A stretch of 64,000 bases of DNA. It comes from Synechococcales cyanobacterium GL140_1_metabat_312 (GTDB lineage Bacteria; Cyanobacteriota; Cyanobacteriia; Leptolyngbyales; Leptolyngbyaceae). The position numbers were made by a program, and so were the translations under genes. The DNA lies in the NCBI GenBank assembly GCA_025351345.1, contig JANXWB010000008.1, positions 62,001 through 126,000 of the forward strand, given 5' to 3'. Numbering within the stretch: the stretch's first letter is position 1; each line of letters starts with the position of its first letter. The notes beneath the pieces are model-generated. The model searched no databases and was not told the DNA's origin. It saw only the letters and a program-made list of their open reading frames with translations. Positions 17,140 through 27,268 of the stretch are shown here, in pieces.

Positions 17140-17919
17140 CTACGCATCATTAAAAATAGCTTGAACAATTTTGGGTGGATCAGGAATAGAATTGCCTAAG
17201 CGATCGCACAAATACCACGCCACAATATGAACTGATGTCGTGTAAATCAAATCTTTGAATAACAAAAAGCATACCGTCGCAATCTGAACCGCACCGATCG
17301 TCGGTTGCCACAGCAATCCCAATTTATCAATTCCCCATTCCAACAACCCCATCACCTGCATCGTGAAATAAAGCCACAGATCCTCACCCAACAACAGCGA
17401 GACCAACCAAATTTTAAAAAACGTCCCAAAGTTAGTAATCGCCGTCCCCACCGGAATGGTGATGCGCCAACGCCCGCGACGCTGCCACAACGCCCCCAGA
17501 GTCCAGCCTAAGACGCCGTAGGGCATAAGATATTGCAGCGATCGCAATGGTCCCATCAATACCGCAATCAATAAAAATGCAGTCAATGCAGTCATCCCCG
17601 CCGGACGGTTGCCCCAACGCAAATAAATCAAGGCGATCGGAATCGGGAATAGCAACATGATCGGGCCGATCGGAAAATAAAAATTAACCAACCACACCAA
17701 CGCCGCCGCACTCGCTAAAAATGCCGTTTCCACCAGAACGATCGGATTTTTAGGATCAACCCCTTGACGCGGGATCTGCTCATCTAGGATCTCTGGCTCC
17801 AAATCGTCCAGCCAGCCCCGATCGTCCTCATTATCAGACGGCTGACCGATGGGTGAAGACACTGGAGGCTGATAGTTTTTTGAGTTAGTTGGATCTTCGT
17901 GCATGGGAAATTTACTCAT
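17140..17919 (-). CDS. DUF2232 membrane protein
   Basis: A 259-residue protein: a polar N-terminal 55 residues (NEDDRGWLDDLEPEILDEQIP), then about six membrane helices with GPIMLLFPIPIALIYLRWGNRPAGM and LMPYGVLGWTLGALWQRRGRW. This fits the DUF2232 family, distantly like S-component or YybS-type membrane proteins. Ends WYLCDRLGNSIPDPPKIVQAIF. It precedes cobT by 17 bases on the same strand. A role in vitamin or cofactor uptake is a guess from context. Confidence 0.75.
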   Translation of the reverse strand: MSKFPMHEDPTNSKNYQPPVSSPIGQPSDNEDDRGWLDDLEPEILDEQIPRQGVDPKNPIVLVETAFLASAAALVWLVNFYFPIGPIMLLFPIPIALIYLRWGNRPAGMTALTAFLLIAVLMGPLRSLQYLMPYGVLGWTLGALWQRRGRWRITIPVGTAITNFGTFFKIWLVSLLLGEDLWLYFTMQVMGLLEWGIDKLGLLWQPTIGAVQIATVCFLLFKDLIYTTSVHIVAWYLCDRLGNSIPDPPKIVQAIFNDA

Positions 17920-18064
17920 CAGCTCCCAATTTTAGCGCGCACTGCCTGTTTTTTCATTTCAAATGGAACCCTAAACTAATATATAGATCTAACTTAAAGA
18001 TTCTTACGGACAACTTGACACGCCTCCAACCTGCTTCTCAATTCTGTCTATCGGTATCACTGCT

Positions 18065-19417
18065 ATGAAAACTTCGCTCTCTGTCTCCACGACTAACGAA
18101 AACCCAATACCTTTACATCTAGTAAATGTAGAAGACCTACAAGATCTGAACCAGGCTAAGGCTCAAGTTGAAAAAAGTCATGCTCGTTTTCGAGAAATTA
18201 TTGAGAGTGTTAGCGATATTTATTTCATCCATGATCTAGCAGGCCACTTCACCTATCTCGCCCCGCAAGTCACCAAAATTTTGGGCTATCCCATTGAAAA
18301 TCTGCTTGGCCACAGCCTAGAAGAAATTACGCACCCAGACCATCTCGAACCGATCGAGACCATGCTTAAACAATTAATTGAAACCCAAGTTCCCCACGAC
18401 AATATCGAAATGCGGGTTCGTCATGCCAATGGGAATTGGATTTGGTTATCTGTTAGCCATTCGGTGATGGTTGATGAGACGAATATGATTATCGGTATTC
18501 AAGGATTTGCGCGAAATATAAATGATCGTAAAGTCGCCGAACAAAATCTCCAAGCTCGCACTGAACATCTAGAACAAACCCTCAAAGAACTTCAACGAAC
18601 CCAAGTACAGATGATTCAAAGTGAAAAAATGTCATCCCTCGGGCAACTAGTTGCAGGCATTGCCCACGAAATCAACAATCCCGTCAACTTCATCTATGGC
18701 AATCTCAGTTACAGCGACCAATATTCCCAAGACTTAATTCGTATCATTACCGCCTATCAAGCTGAACTTCCCGAGCCATCGGCAGCCCTTCAGGAAATGA
18801 TTGACACCATAGATCTGGACTATCTAATAATGGATCTACCAAAATTAGTGAATTCTATGAAAGTTGGGGCCGATCGGATTCGGGAAATTGTATTATCATT
18901 GCGTAATTTTTCGCGTCTTGATGAAGCTGAATTTAAAGTAGCAGAAATTCATTCAGGGATCGACAGTACTTTAATGATTTTACAAAATCGGTTGAAGGCA
19001 AAAAATGGACAGCCTGCAATTATCATAAATTTAGACTATGGAGATATTCCTAATGTGGAATGCTATGCAGGACAACTAAATCAAGTATTTATGAACATTA
19101 TAGTGAATGCAATTGATGCTTTGGAAGAAAGTTTTATCCAAGGCCATGTCCTCAATCCTGAAATCACGATTCAAACTTTGAAACAAGACGATCGGGTGAT
19201 TATTTCTATTATGGACAATGGTGTAGGAATCGAACCTGAGCAGATGCACCGACTATTTGACCCATTCTATACGACAAAACCCATAGGAAAAGGGACAGGA
19301 ATGGGGTTGTCTATTAGTTATCAGATTGTAGTCGGTCGGCATGGTGGGACATTAGATTGCATCTCGGCGATCGGCTCTGGCACGAAGTTTATAATTACAT
19401 TACCAATTAAACATTAA
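18065..19417 (+). CDS. PAS-domain histidine kinase
   Basis: A 450-residue cytosolic sensor kinase. A PAS/PAC domain covers about 40-160 (RFREIIESVSDIYFIHDLAGHFTYLAPQV...IQGFARNINDRKVAE). A coiled coil (160-185) leads to the HisKA-like dimerisation domain with the phospho-accepting His201 in GIAHEINNPVNFIYGNL. The HATPase follows with N-box NIIVNAIDALEE, G1 DNGVGI and G2 GKGTGMGLSI, ending GTKFIITLPIKH. The HEINNP variety with a long dimerisation insert is common among cyanobacterial orphan kinases. No regulator gene is adjacent except the hybrid system that follows. Confidence 0.93.
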   Translation: MKTSLSVSTTNENPIPLHLVNVEDLQDLNQAKAQVEKSHARFREIIESVSDIYFIHDLAGHFTYLAPQVTKILGYPIENLLGHSLEEITHPDHLEPIETMLKQLIETQVPHDNIEMRVRHANGNWIWLSVSHSVMVDETNMIIGIQGFARNINDRKVAEQNLQARTEHLEQTLKELQRTQVQMIQSEKMSSLGQLVAGIAHEINNPVNFIYGNLSYSDQYSQDLIRIITAYQAELPEPSAALQEMIDTIDLDYLIMDLPKLVNSMKVGADRIREIVLSLRNFSRLDEAEFKVAEIHSGIDSTLMILQNRLKAKNGQPAIIINLDYGDIPNVECYAGQLNQVFMNIIVNAIDALEESFIQGHVLNPEITIQTLKQDDRVIISIMDNGVGIEPEQMHRLFDPFYTTKPIGKGTGMGLSISYQIVVGRHGGTLDCISAIGSGTKFIITLPIKH

Positions 19418-19505
19418 AAGAATTAATCCACAATATGATTAGCCTCGATAACTTCGTACAATTATGATGATACCTTAACAATACAAGGGTTAACAGGCAC
19501 TAAAT

Positions 19506-19519
19506 GTAGTCTATTTTAC
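19506..19519 (+). promoter_or_regulatory. Possible NtcA box (GTA-N8-TAC)
   Basis: GTA at 19506-19508 and TAC at 19517-19519 are separated by exactly eight bases. CATATT at 19542-19547, 22 bases further, is a weak -10 candidate. NtcA is the cyanobacterial nitrogen regulator and binds GTAN8TAC at such spacing. It lies 140 bases before the hybrid kinase gene. A six-base match can occur by chance, so this is tentative. Confidence 0.35.
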
Positions 19520-19658
19520 TATTTCATAGGGCCGTGGCCGTCATATTTCATAGAACAGTGGCAGAGCACTTGCAAAGTCAGACGTAATGTTATTTAACTT
19601 CTTGGGTTAGGGAACTCTATTCAAACAATACAATTATCCATAACCATACAGACAGCCT

Positions 19659-22406
19659 ATGTATTCTTCCCTTAGCAAAATTTTCGATCGTAGACTCACC
19701 CCTCATTTTTCCCTACGGACAGTCCTGATTGTGCCGTTTGTGCTGCAAATCTTCGCAGCCGTCGGACTTACTGGGTATCTATCGCTCAAAAATGGGGAGA
19801 AGGCAGTTAATGAGTTGGCCTCGAAACTGCGTGAAGAAGTCAGTCAACGGATTGATCTACATTTGCATGGGTATATGAATACCCCAAAACAGCTAGCCCA
19901 ACTCAATGCAGAAGCGATCGATATGAAGCTGCTCGATACAAACAACAGAGAGCAACTCGAACAATTTTTTTGGAAGCAGGTTAAGACATTTAATATTGGC
20001 ATGTCGATGTATGGTTTTCCAAATGGAGATTTCTCAGCAGGAGGTTATATGTATGATAAAGATGTTGCGATGAAATATGTCACTTTGCAACACGTCAATC
20101 AAGCTAAATATGGAAATAAAAACCTGCTTATCTGGGAAGCAAACGAGAAAGGGGAAACCACAAAAAAGCTGGCTGGAGATTTCGGGGCTTATTCATTTCA
20201 ATCTGAGTTTTGGTATGCCTATGGATTCAAAAAGCCACATTTAAAATGGACAGGAGTATACAATTGGAATGTAACTCCGTTTCCACTTGCGATCGCGTCT
20301 AATCGTCCAATCTATAATAAACAAAATGAAATTATAGGTGTTGTTGCCGTTGAACAGCGACTCTCCCAAGTAAGTGATTTTCTAAGTAATTTGAAGATTA
20401 GTGAGTCTGGACAGACTTTTATTATCGAGAATAATGGCTTACTAATTGGTAGTTCTGGGGATCAGAAGTCGTTCAAAATATTGAATGGTAAGCCTCAACG
20501 ATTGAGAGCAACAGAGAGTAGTAATCTGCTGATTCAGGCTACTGCCCATGAACTTGATGCACGATTTGACAAGTTCAATCAAATTCAGACATCACAACAG
20601 TTTGACTTTCAGCTCAATGGTAAACGTCAATTTGTCCAAGTTTCCCCTTGGAGAGATAAAGATGGTATTGATTGGCTGATGGTTGTGGCCGTGCCTGAAT
20701 CTGACTTTATGGGGCAAATTGATGAGAATACAAGAATTACTATTTTGCTCTGTTTGGGTGCATTGGGGTTAGCGAGTCTCTTAGGAATCTATACGTCTCG
20801 GTGGATTACCCAACCCATTTTCAAGCTTCAGCAGGCCAGTGAAGCGATCGCCTCTGGAGAACTTGATCGCCCGGTCGAAATCAGCAATATTCAGGAATTA
20901 GGAACCTTGGCGCGATCGTTCAACCAAATGGCCACCCAGATCAAAACGTCGTTCACAGTCCTTGAAGATCGTGTTTCAGAACGCACGATGGAATTGCAGG
21001 CAGCAAAGGAAACGGCTGACAATGCTAACCATGCGAAAAGTGAATTTCTTGCCAATATGAGCCACGAATTGCGCACGCCTTTGAATGGAATTTTAGGGTA
21101 TGCCCAGATTCTGCAACGCAGTGAGCCTTTGACGGAAAAAGGCTGCAAAGGGATTGGGGTTATCTACCAGTGCGGTTCCCACCTGCTGACCTTAATTAAT
21201 GACGTGCTAGATATATCCAAAATCGAAGCTCGCAAAATGGAACTCCAGGCCGGAGACTTCCACTTTCCCGCCTTCCTTGAAGGTATCGCAGAAATTTGCC
21301 GCGTGCGGACTACCCAAAAGGGCATTGATTTTATCTATCGTTCTGAGGCTTTACCCATAGGGGTCCGGGCCGATGAAAAACGTCTCCGTCAGGTATTGCT
21401 CAATCTATTAGGGAACGCTATTAAATTTACAGAAAAAGGCAGCGTAACCTTTTACGTGGAGGCAAAACCGACAGCAATCCGAGGTCAGTTTTCTGTTTGT
21501 TTTCGTATTCAAGATACTGGCGTTGGCATGGCACCAGACCAGATGGAAAGCATTTTCCTTCCCTTTGAACAAGTCGGCAGTACAAAAAAACAATCCGAAG
21601 GCACCGGACTTGGATTGTCCATTAGTCAAAAGATTGTCGAACTAATGGGGAGTAAACTGGACGTTCAAAGTAGCCTGAACGTAGGCAGCGTTTTTAGCTT
21701 TAAAACAAATCTAATGGAATCGGCGGAATGGGCTATGGCTTCCCATAAAACCGATAGAGGAACGATCGTCGGATACAACGGGACAAAACGTCGAATTTTG
21801 GTAGTGGACGATCGGTGGGAAAACCGTTCCGTTATTGTCAATTTGCTCGAACCCCTGGGATTTGAAGTCATTGAAGCATCGGATGGTCAAGAAGGTTTAG
21901 CCCGAATCGAATCGGTTCATCCCGATCTAGTGATTACCGACCTTGCGATGCCCGTGATGGATGGCATTGAAATGTTGCGCAACGTACGAAAAATTCCGGC
22001 GTATAAAATGCTGCCCATAATTGTTTCTTCGGCGAGTGTCTTTGATCTTGATGCAAACAAAAGCATTGCAGCAGGGGGAAATGTGTTTTTGCCCAAACCT
22101 GTGCAGGCCGATAAATTATTTGAACAGATTCAGGGACAGTTAGCGATTGCCTGGAACTATTCGGAACCCAAGGTAATAAACAAAATTCCGACAGAATTAA
22201 TTCCGCCCACCCTCGAAACCCTAAGGCGATTAGCTGAACTTGTTGAAATTGGGGATTTCTTCCAGGTTCAAGAAGAAGCGACGACGATCGCCCAGTCTCA
22301 ACCCGAATCTGCCGGGTTTGCCAGAATCCTGACAGAACTTGCCGAAACCTTCCAAGCCAAACAACTCACGGCATTAATTCAACAGCACCTGGAGCCAATC
22401 TCATGA
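19659..22406 (+). CDS. Hybrid sensor histidine kinase (Cache, HAMP, HisKA, HATPase, REC)
   Basis: A 915-residue membrane sensor. Membrane helix 1 is at about 22-43; an extracytoplasmic Cache-like domain spans 45-350 ([39 protein letters not shown]). Helix 2 is at 360-378, then HAMP ([26 protein letters not shown]). HisKA has His469 in [20 protein letters not shown]. The HATPase has the N-box [18 protein letters not shown] and GTGLGLSI. The receiver domain (712-830) has Asp761 in [11 protein letters not shown], followed by a helical C-terminal region of about 85 residues. Its TGA stop overlaps the ATG of the next kinase, so the two are translationally coupled. Confidence 0.95.
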   Translation: MYSSLSKIFDRRLTPHFSLRTVLIVPFVLQIFAAVGLTGYLSLKNGEKAVNELASKLREEVSQRIDLHLHGYMNTPKQLAQLNAEAIDMKLLDTNNREQLEQFFWKQVKTFNIGMSMYGFPNGDFSAGGYMYDKDVAMKYVTLQHVNQAKYGNKNLLIWEANEKGETTKKLAGDFGAYSFQSEFWYAYGFKKPHLKWTGVYNWNVTPFPLAIASNRPIYNKQNEIIGVVAVEQRLSQVSDFLSNLKISESGQTFIIENNGLLIGSSGDQKSFKILNGKPQRLRATESSNLLIQATAHELDARFDKFNQIQTSQQFDFQLNGKRQFVQVSPWRDKDGIDWLMVVAVPESDFMGQIDENTRITILLCLGALGLASLLGIYTSRWITQPIFKLQQASEAIASGELDRPVEISNIQELGTLARSFNQMATQIKTSFTVLEDRVSERTMELQAAKETADNANHAKSEFLANMSHELRTPLNGILGYAQILQRSEPLTEKGCKGIGVIYQCGSHLLTLINDVLDISKIEARKMELQAGDFHFPAFLEGIAEICRVRTTQKGIDFIYRSEALPIGVRADEKRLRQVLLNLLGNAIKFTEKGSVTFYVEAKPTAIRGQFSVCFRIQDTGVGMAPDQMESIFLPFEQVGSTKKQSEGTGLGLSISQKIVELMGSKLDVQSSLNVGSVFSFKTNLMESAEWAMASHKTDRGTIVGYNGTKRRILVVDDRWENRSVIVNLLEPLGFEVIEASDGQEGLARIESVHPDLVITDLAMPVMDGIEMLRNVRKIPAYKMLPIIVSSASVFDLDANKSIAAGGNVFLPKPVQADKLFEQIQGQLAIAWNYSEPKVINKIPTELIPPTLETLRRLAELVEIGDFFQVQEEATTIAQSQPESAGFARILTELAETFQAKQLTALIQQHLEPIS

Positions 22407-23694
22407 GCAACGGATTTATTTTAGTGGTGGATGACAATCCCACAAATTTAGCCGTGATTTGTCAGGCATTACGTACCGAGGGCTGGCAGATTCGCATTGC
22501 TATGAATGGTGAAGATGCCCTCAGGAAGGCCACCCAAAATCCACCGGACTTAATTCTGCTTGATGTGCAGATGCCAGGAATTAATGGCTTTGAAGTTTGT
22601 AAACGCTTGAAGGCAGATGAGGCAACATCGGATATTCCGATTATTTTCATGACGGCATTGTCTGACACCGATAGCAAAGTCAAAGGTCTGGGTCTCGGAG
22701 CTGTGGACTATGTTACCAAACCCTTTGACCAGCAGGAGGCCATTGCCCGTGTCCGAGTCCACCTCCAACTACGCCATCTGACCCATACGTTGGAGGAGCA
22801 AGTTCGCGATCGAACCCAAGCCCTCAGCCAAGCCCTAGAAGAACTTCAGCATTCCCACCTGCAAGTGATTCAAAGCGAAAAAATGTCCGCATTAGGTAAC
22901 TTAGTGGCGGGCGTGGCCCATGAAATCAATAATCCCATTGGCTGTGTGGTGGGTAATGTAAGCGCAGTGGAGGCGACCATTAAAGACTTATTTGGGGTAA
23001 TTGATCTCTACGGTAAACATTTCCCAAACCCCGGTGCGGAAATCGAAGACGAGTTAGAAACCGTAGATTTAGACTACCTCCGGGAAGATTTACCTAAACT
23101 GGTTAAAGCCATGCGAGATGGAAGCGATCGGATTGTCTGCATCAGCCGCAGCCTCAGTATCTTCTCCCGCGCCGACTCCGATCGTAAACAGGCATTCAAT
23201 CTCCACGACGGCATCGACAGCACTATTCTCATTCTCCGCCACCGCCTCAAAGCCAACAAACATCGTCCGGAAATCCAAGTTTTGATGGACTATGGCGACC
23301 TTCCGCTGGTGGAATGTTTTCCAGGTCAGATCAATCAGGTGTTTATGAACATTCTTGCAAATGCCATTGATGCGATAGATGAGTCCAACCAAGGCCGTAG
23401 TTTCATAGAGCTTGAAGCTAATCCCAATTGGATAAAAGTCCAAACTGAAATTGGGGTTAATCATGTTCAAATCGCCATTTCTGATAACGGGTTTGGGATG
23501 TCACAGGAAGTACGATCGCGAGTTTTCGATCATCTCTATACAACTAAAACTGTGGGAAAAGGTACAGGATTGGGATTAGCAATCGCCCAGCAGATCATTG
23601 AAGAAAAACATGGGGAACGATCGAAGTAAACTCTACTCTGGGCAAAGGCGCAACATTTATGATTAAAATTCCTGTATTACACCATACTTTTTAG
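22403..23694 (+). pseudogene. Response regulator-histidine kinase, frameshifted near the 3' end
   Basis: The intact frame runs 22403-23629 (408 residues). A receiver domain (Asp54 in LLDVQMPG) is fused to a HisKA domain (His173 in GVAHEINNPIGCVVGNV) and a HATPase with NILANAIDAID, DNGFGM and GKGTGLGLAI. The frame then ends EEKHGERSK. Adding one G to the GGGG run at 23612-23615 restores the expected GGTIEVNSTLGKGATFMIKIPV and extends the protein to the stop at 23692. The lost part is the last HATPase strand. The sister kinase at 18065 keeps it (RHGGTLDCISAIGSGTKF). The catalytic motifs remain, so activity may persist; a sequencing error is also possible. It starts inside the stop of the hybrid kinase. 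Confidence 0.85.
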
Positions 23695-24272
23695 TTGAGT
23701 AATTAGTTGAGTAATTAGTTGAACAATGAAGCATAACCGCTAGCAATCCTAGTTCAGTTGTTAAAATGAATACACCATAAGCAACGATCGGCTCAATAGT
23801 GATTTGTATTATGAGATTTATCGTATGATTCTTAGCGCAATTTAAGACGGTACAAAGAGTTAATTCAATCGCTCCAGCTAATCCCATAGATTCACGGGTT
23901 CAGTGTTTACGACTTGAAGTGTTTGCGACTTGATATTAAAGTTCTTCGCATAGCGTCGTAAGGGAAACCGTAAAGGGAAATAATGCCTGTCTAATATTTT
24001 AGTTTTAGGCCAAAGTATAGTATTTCTAATCAAGCTTATTCGTTTAGCGTTATGTCAAGTTTATTTTTTAGAGCTATTATTATGAGAAATAATTCGATCG
24101 AAAAAGCCCATCGATGCCCAGACCTCTAAAAATTACGGAATCGTTCCATGAGGATCTTGCGACAGATCCCGATGGATTAAGTACGGTTAACTCATCTACA
24201 GATTATTTTGAAGAATCTTGTAGGATGATGGCATAGAAAAACAGATATCAAGAAGTCAGAGGAGACTTAACT
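23695..24272. other. 578-base intergenic region
   Basis: No gene is supported. It opens with three copies of a 12-base unit (TAATTAGTTGAG) at 23690-23725. The rest is AT-rich with no recognised element. The promoter of the DUF4870 gene must lie near the 3' end. Confidence 0.5.
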
Positions 24273-24647
24273 ATGCAAGAAACTTACGATATTGGAAAAC
24301 GCAGTTTGCTTTCGGTGATTTGCCACGGTTGTACCTTGTTGGGAGCAACAGCCGTTCCCATTTTAGGACCGATCGCTATTCTGTTTCTGTCCGATGATCC
24401 GATCGTAAAAGCAAATGCGAAAGAATCGATTAACTTCCATTTAAATATTTGGTTCTGGGCTACGGTAATTTTAGGAATTTATGGATTTCTATCATTCATC
24501 ACCTTTGGTCTAATGGGTCTGATTCTCTTCCCGATCGTCGCTTTTGGATTCCTGTGGCACTTCGGCTGGTCTATTGTCGCTGTTGTCAAAACCCTCGCCA
24601 ATCCTAACGAGCCATTCCGCTATCCATTCATTCTGCGGATTATCTAA
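24273..24647 (+). CDS. DUF4870 membrane protein
   Basis: A 124-residue protein with three membrane helices. The pattern SVICHGCTLLGATAVPILGPIAI, then DDPIVKANAKESINFHLNIW, is diagnostic of the DUF4870/Tic20-like family: a His-rich first helix, then the AKExxNFHL motif. The C-terminus ends PFRYPFILRII. Function unknown. GGAGACTTAACT precedes the ATG. It is followed by a possible terminator at 24740. Confidence 0.85.
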   Translation: MQETYDIGKRSLLSVICHGCTLLGATAVPILGPIAILFLSDDPIVKANAKESINFHLNIWFWATVILGIYGFLSFITFGLMGLILFPIVAFGFLWHFGWSIVAVVKTLANPNEPFRYPFILRII

Positions 24648-24739
24648 CGGTTGCAGGATCTCCCCTAAATTCTCCTTGGGTCGGGACTATGAAAATCAGA
24701 GGATTGTGAGAATAGATTTAAGACCTGTAATTTTTTGAG

Positions 24740-24769
24740 GCGTTGTCTTTAACTAAGGCAACGCTTTTT
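24740..24769 (+). terminator. Intrinsic terminator between the DUF4870 gene and hisF
   Basis: GCGTTGTCTT (24740-24749) pairs with AAGGCAACGC (24755-24764), ten pairs with one G-T wobble, five-base loop, then five T (24765-24769). It stops transcription of the upstream gene on the + strand. Confidence 0.8.
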
Positions 24770-24817
24770 GCATTACCAAAACTCGCTATAATTACTACAC
24801 TATCAATCAAACAAATC

Positions 24818-25585
24818 ATGCTAGCCAAACGAATTGTTCCTTGCCTAGATGTCAAAGCTGGACGAGTCGTCAAAGGCGTAAATTTTATTGAACTGCGTGA
24901 TGCTGGCGACCCAGTGGAAATGGCTCAGATCTACAACTGCGCTGGAGCCGATGAACTGGTTTTTCTCGACATCACCGCCACCCACGAAGACCGCGATGTC
25001 ATTTTTGACGTAATCTATCGCACCGCTGAACAAGTCTTTATTCCCCTCACGGTCGGCGGCGGAGTCAACAATACTGACGTGATTAAAAAACTCCTGCGCG
25101 CTGGGGCTGATAAAGTAAGCATCAATTCTGCTGCTGTAAAAGATCCCAATTTTATTAATGATGCAGCTCGGCAGTTTGGGGATCAGTGCATTGTGGTCGC
25201 GATCGATGCAAAGCGCAGACTCGACGAAGGCCGTCCCGGTTGGGATGTGTATGTTAAGGGCGGACGGAAAAATACTGGCATTGATGCGATCGCCTGGGCC
25301 AAAGAAATGGTTTCAAGAGGGGCTGGTGAACTACTGGTCACCAGCATGGACGCGGACGGAACCAAAGCGGGCTATGACTTAGCGCTGACTCGGAGCATTT
25401 CGGATGCCGTCTGTGTTCCCGTGATTGCATCTGGCGGTGCGGGCAACTGCGATCATCTTTACGACGCATTAACAGAAGGCGGGGCCGAGGCTGCACTTCT
25501 CGCATCGGTACTTCATTACGGAGAGTTAACTGTCTCTCATATAAAGAAATCCTTAAGCGATCGGGGTCTGAAAGTGCGGAATTAA
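24818..25585 (+). CDS. hisF: Imidazole glycerol phosphate synthase, cyclase subunit HisF
   Basis: A 255-residue TIM-barrel enzyme. With HisH it converts PRFAR and ammonia to imidazole glycerol phosphate and AICAR in histidine synthesis. Catalytic Asp11 ([13 protein letters not shown]) and Asp130 (VVAIDAKR) are present, as are the phosphate-binding motifs TVGGGV and IASGGAGN, and [13 protein letters not shown]. The start is the ATG at 24818 ([12 protein letters not shown]), the universal start; frames extending upstream run through the terminator. It is monocistronic, as his genes usually are in cyanobacteria. Confidence 0.97.
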   Translation: MLAKRIVPCLDVKAGRVVKGVNFIELRDAGDPVEMAQIYNCAGADELVFLDITATHEDRDVIFDVIYRTAEQVFIPLTVGGGVNNTDVIKKLLRAGADKVSINSAAVKDPNFINDAARQFGDQCIVVAIDAKRRLDEGRPGWDVYVKGGRKNTGIDAIAWAKEMVSRGAGELLVTSMDADGTKAGYDLALTRSISDAVCVPVIASGGAGNCDHLYDALTEGGAEAALLASVLHYGELTVSHIKKSLSDRGLKVRN

Positions 25586-25689
25586 CCCATACAAGCCTTA
25601 TAGAAAGTGAGTTTCAGATAATTTTAAGCCCACAAACAGAAAGGTATCGTTAGTGCCAATGTCAGTTTATATTTCTAAACATGGCGGGC

Positions 25690-25695
25690 TATAAT
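25690..25695 (+). promoter_or_regulatory. Candidate -10 promoter element
   Basis: TATAAT at 25690-25695 lies 27 bases before the start of the 100-residue membrane protein gene. The -35 region is weak. It suggests a short leader. Confidence 0.4.
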
Positions 25696-25721
25696 AGAGA
25701 CCTGTTACATAACTTAATATC

Positions 25722-26024
25722 ATGGTTGTCCTACTGTTTCTTTCTGTAATTGCTCTCGTTGGGCTAGCCCTACACTTCATGCAGGAAGCGATCACGCGCC
25801 AAGAATTTTCCTTAATGATTGCCGGAACTCTCATAGCAGCAGCATCGGCGAGCATGGTGGGGGTATATCTGCTAGTCGGACATTCCGTCACCGATAGGCT
25901 CCACGGCGGACAAGAACAAATTGCCATTGAAAACGCCTACGAATCGATTCGTTGGTATGTGGATATCGAAGCCCAAGCCCAAGAACCGAATTCCGTATTT
26001 TTGAGCGACTCTTCAACTAAATAA
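25722..26024 (+). CDS. Small membrane protein, function unknown
   Basis: A 100-residue protein with two hydrophobic segments (about 1-20, VVLLFLSVIALVGLALHF, and 31-52, LMIAGTLIAAASASMVGVYLL), then a polar tail. I do not recognise the family. A consensus -10 lies 27 bases upstream and a strong terminator 48 bases downstream, so it is a complete single-gene unit. Confidence 0.65.
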   Translation: MVVLLFLSVIALVGLALHFMQEAITRQEFSLMIAGTLIAAASASMVGVYLLVGHSVTDRLHGGQEQIAIENAYESIRWYVDIEAQAQEPNSVFLSDSSTK

Positions 26025-26066
26025 GTGTGGATTATAAGTGTGGATTCGATGTAAATTCAGACTCAA

Positions 26067-26984
26067 CTACTCGCCCGGATCACCACTTAGGATGATCCGG
26101 GCTGTTTTTTCAGGCTTCTCCAGATGAGGCACATGGCCACAGTCATCGAGCCAAAATAATGTCGAGTGTAAAATCGTCTTTTCAAACCGGGCCGCATCTT
26201 TTGTCCCGAGAATCCTATCTTGACGACCCCAGATAATTTGAGTGGGGGCAGAAATATCAGCCATCCGATCGCTCAAAAAGCCATAGCCTCCACTGCGCGT
26301 GAACATTGCCAACCCTTCACTCCAATTCGGCATCTGCAAATGCAAGGCCGCACAGCACTCCGCATCCGCCGTAACAAAAGCCGGATTTGCATAGGCTCTC
26401 AGACTGACCCCTCGCCGGACTTTTGCCGATCGTAAAAAGTTTGTCGCCCAATCACTCAATGGTGGCACCATATATTTGGCCAGCACCGGAGCCTTTGCAA
26501 AGCCCGCACTATCTAGAAGCACGAGTTGCTTGACGAGTTCGGGATAGGTTAAAGCAAAATCAATCGCCGCTGCACCACCCATAGATGCCCCCACCAAGGT
26601 CATCGGCTGTCTGCCCATAACAGTCTGCCAAAATCCATAGATTTGGGCCTTAATAATTTCAGGCGTAATCCCTTGGATATTGGTCCGATCGGTAAAGCCA
26701 AACCCCAATAAATCGATCATAAACACAGATCGACTTGCCGCAAGCTTAGGTAATAACCGACGAAATTCCAGGATCGAACTATCAAATCCATGAAGTAGCA
26801 AAATTGGAGGTGCAGCCTGAGTTTCGGCCTTAATCGACCGAACATAGGCAGTATCCACCGTGAAGTTTCGGTTGCCTACTGTCAACGGAATCAGTATCCG
26901 CTGAATACTTTGAGCAAATTCGATCGACATCGCATCCGTGAGCAAATTCACGTCTTGGGGCAAAAAGTCAGGGAAAGTAGTCAT
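26067..26984 (-). CDS. Alpha/beta hydrolase
   Basis: A 305-residue hydrolase fold protein. The oxyanion HGF (65-67), nucleophile elbow GASMGG with Ser134, acid near WGRQD and the catalytic His in CGHVPHLEKPE are all present. The cap domain lies between about 150 and 235. The substrate is unknown; in cyanobacteria such proteins are broad esterases or lactonases. The start is the ATG at 26984 (MTTFPDFLPQD); an upstream TTG is possible. Its 3' end overlaps the terminator of the convergent gene. Confidence 0.88.
   Translation of the reverse strand: MTTFPDFLPQDVNLLTDAMSIEFAQSIQRILIPLTVGNRNFTVDTAYVRSIKAETQAAPPILLLHGFDSSILEFRRLLPKLAASRSVFMIDLLGFGFTDRTNIQGITPEIIKAQIYGFWQTVMGRQPMTLVGASMGGAAAIDFALTYPELVKQLVLLDSAGFAKAPVLAKYMVPPLSDWATNFLRSAKVRRGVSLRAYANPAFVTADAECCAALHLQMPNWSEGLAMFTRSGGYGFLSDRMADISAPTQIIWGRQDRILGTKDAARFEKTILHSTLFWLDDCGHVPHLEKPEKTARIILSGDPGE
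26073..26110 (+). terminator. Intrinsic terminator inside the end of the convergent hydrolase gene
   Basis: GCCCGGATCA (26073-26082) and TGATCCGGGC (26093-26102) form a perfect 10-bp stem with a ten-base loop, followed by TG and six T. It serves the small membrane protein gene on the + strand. The same bases encode SGDPG, the last residues of the hydrolase. Confidence 0.82.
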
Positions 26985-27268
26985 CTCAGTCAGATTTAGG
27001 GCGGAAGGACTCTGAAAAGAAAATGTCAAAAATATGCCCGAGAACTGACAGTAAATCCACAGATTCTGGGCAGACTAATGATACTCATGGAATGAATACA
27101 ACACACAAGCCGTCAAAATCCCTAGAAAACTTAACTGAATCCTTGTTCAGCAGTTATCTTGAATCATCTCCATGAGCAAAGAAATAATTATCCCTCGCCC
27201 AGCGATCGATCTTTAGAAAAAGTCTAGACCACCCACCCGATTTCAAGACATTTAGGAGCATTGATTCT

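Noticed and set aside
23690-23725. Three tandem copies of TAATTAGTTGAG considered as an iteron origin or operator
   Set aside because: Only three 12-base AT-rich units directly after a gene end, with no replication or regulator gene nearby; likely slippage.
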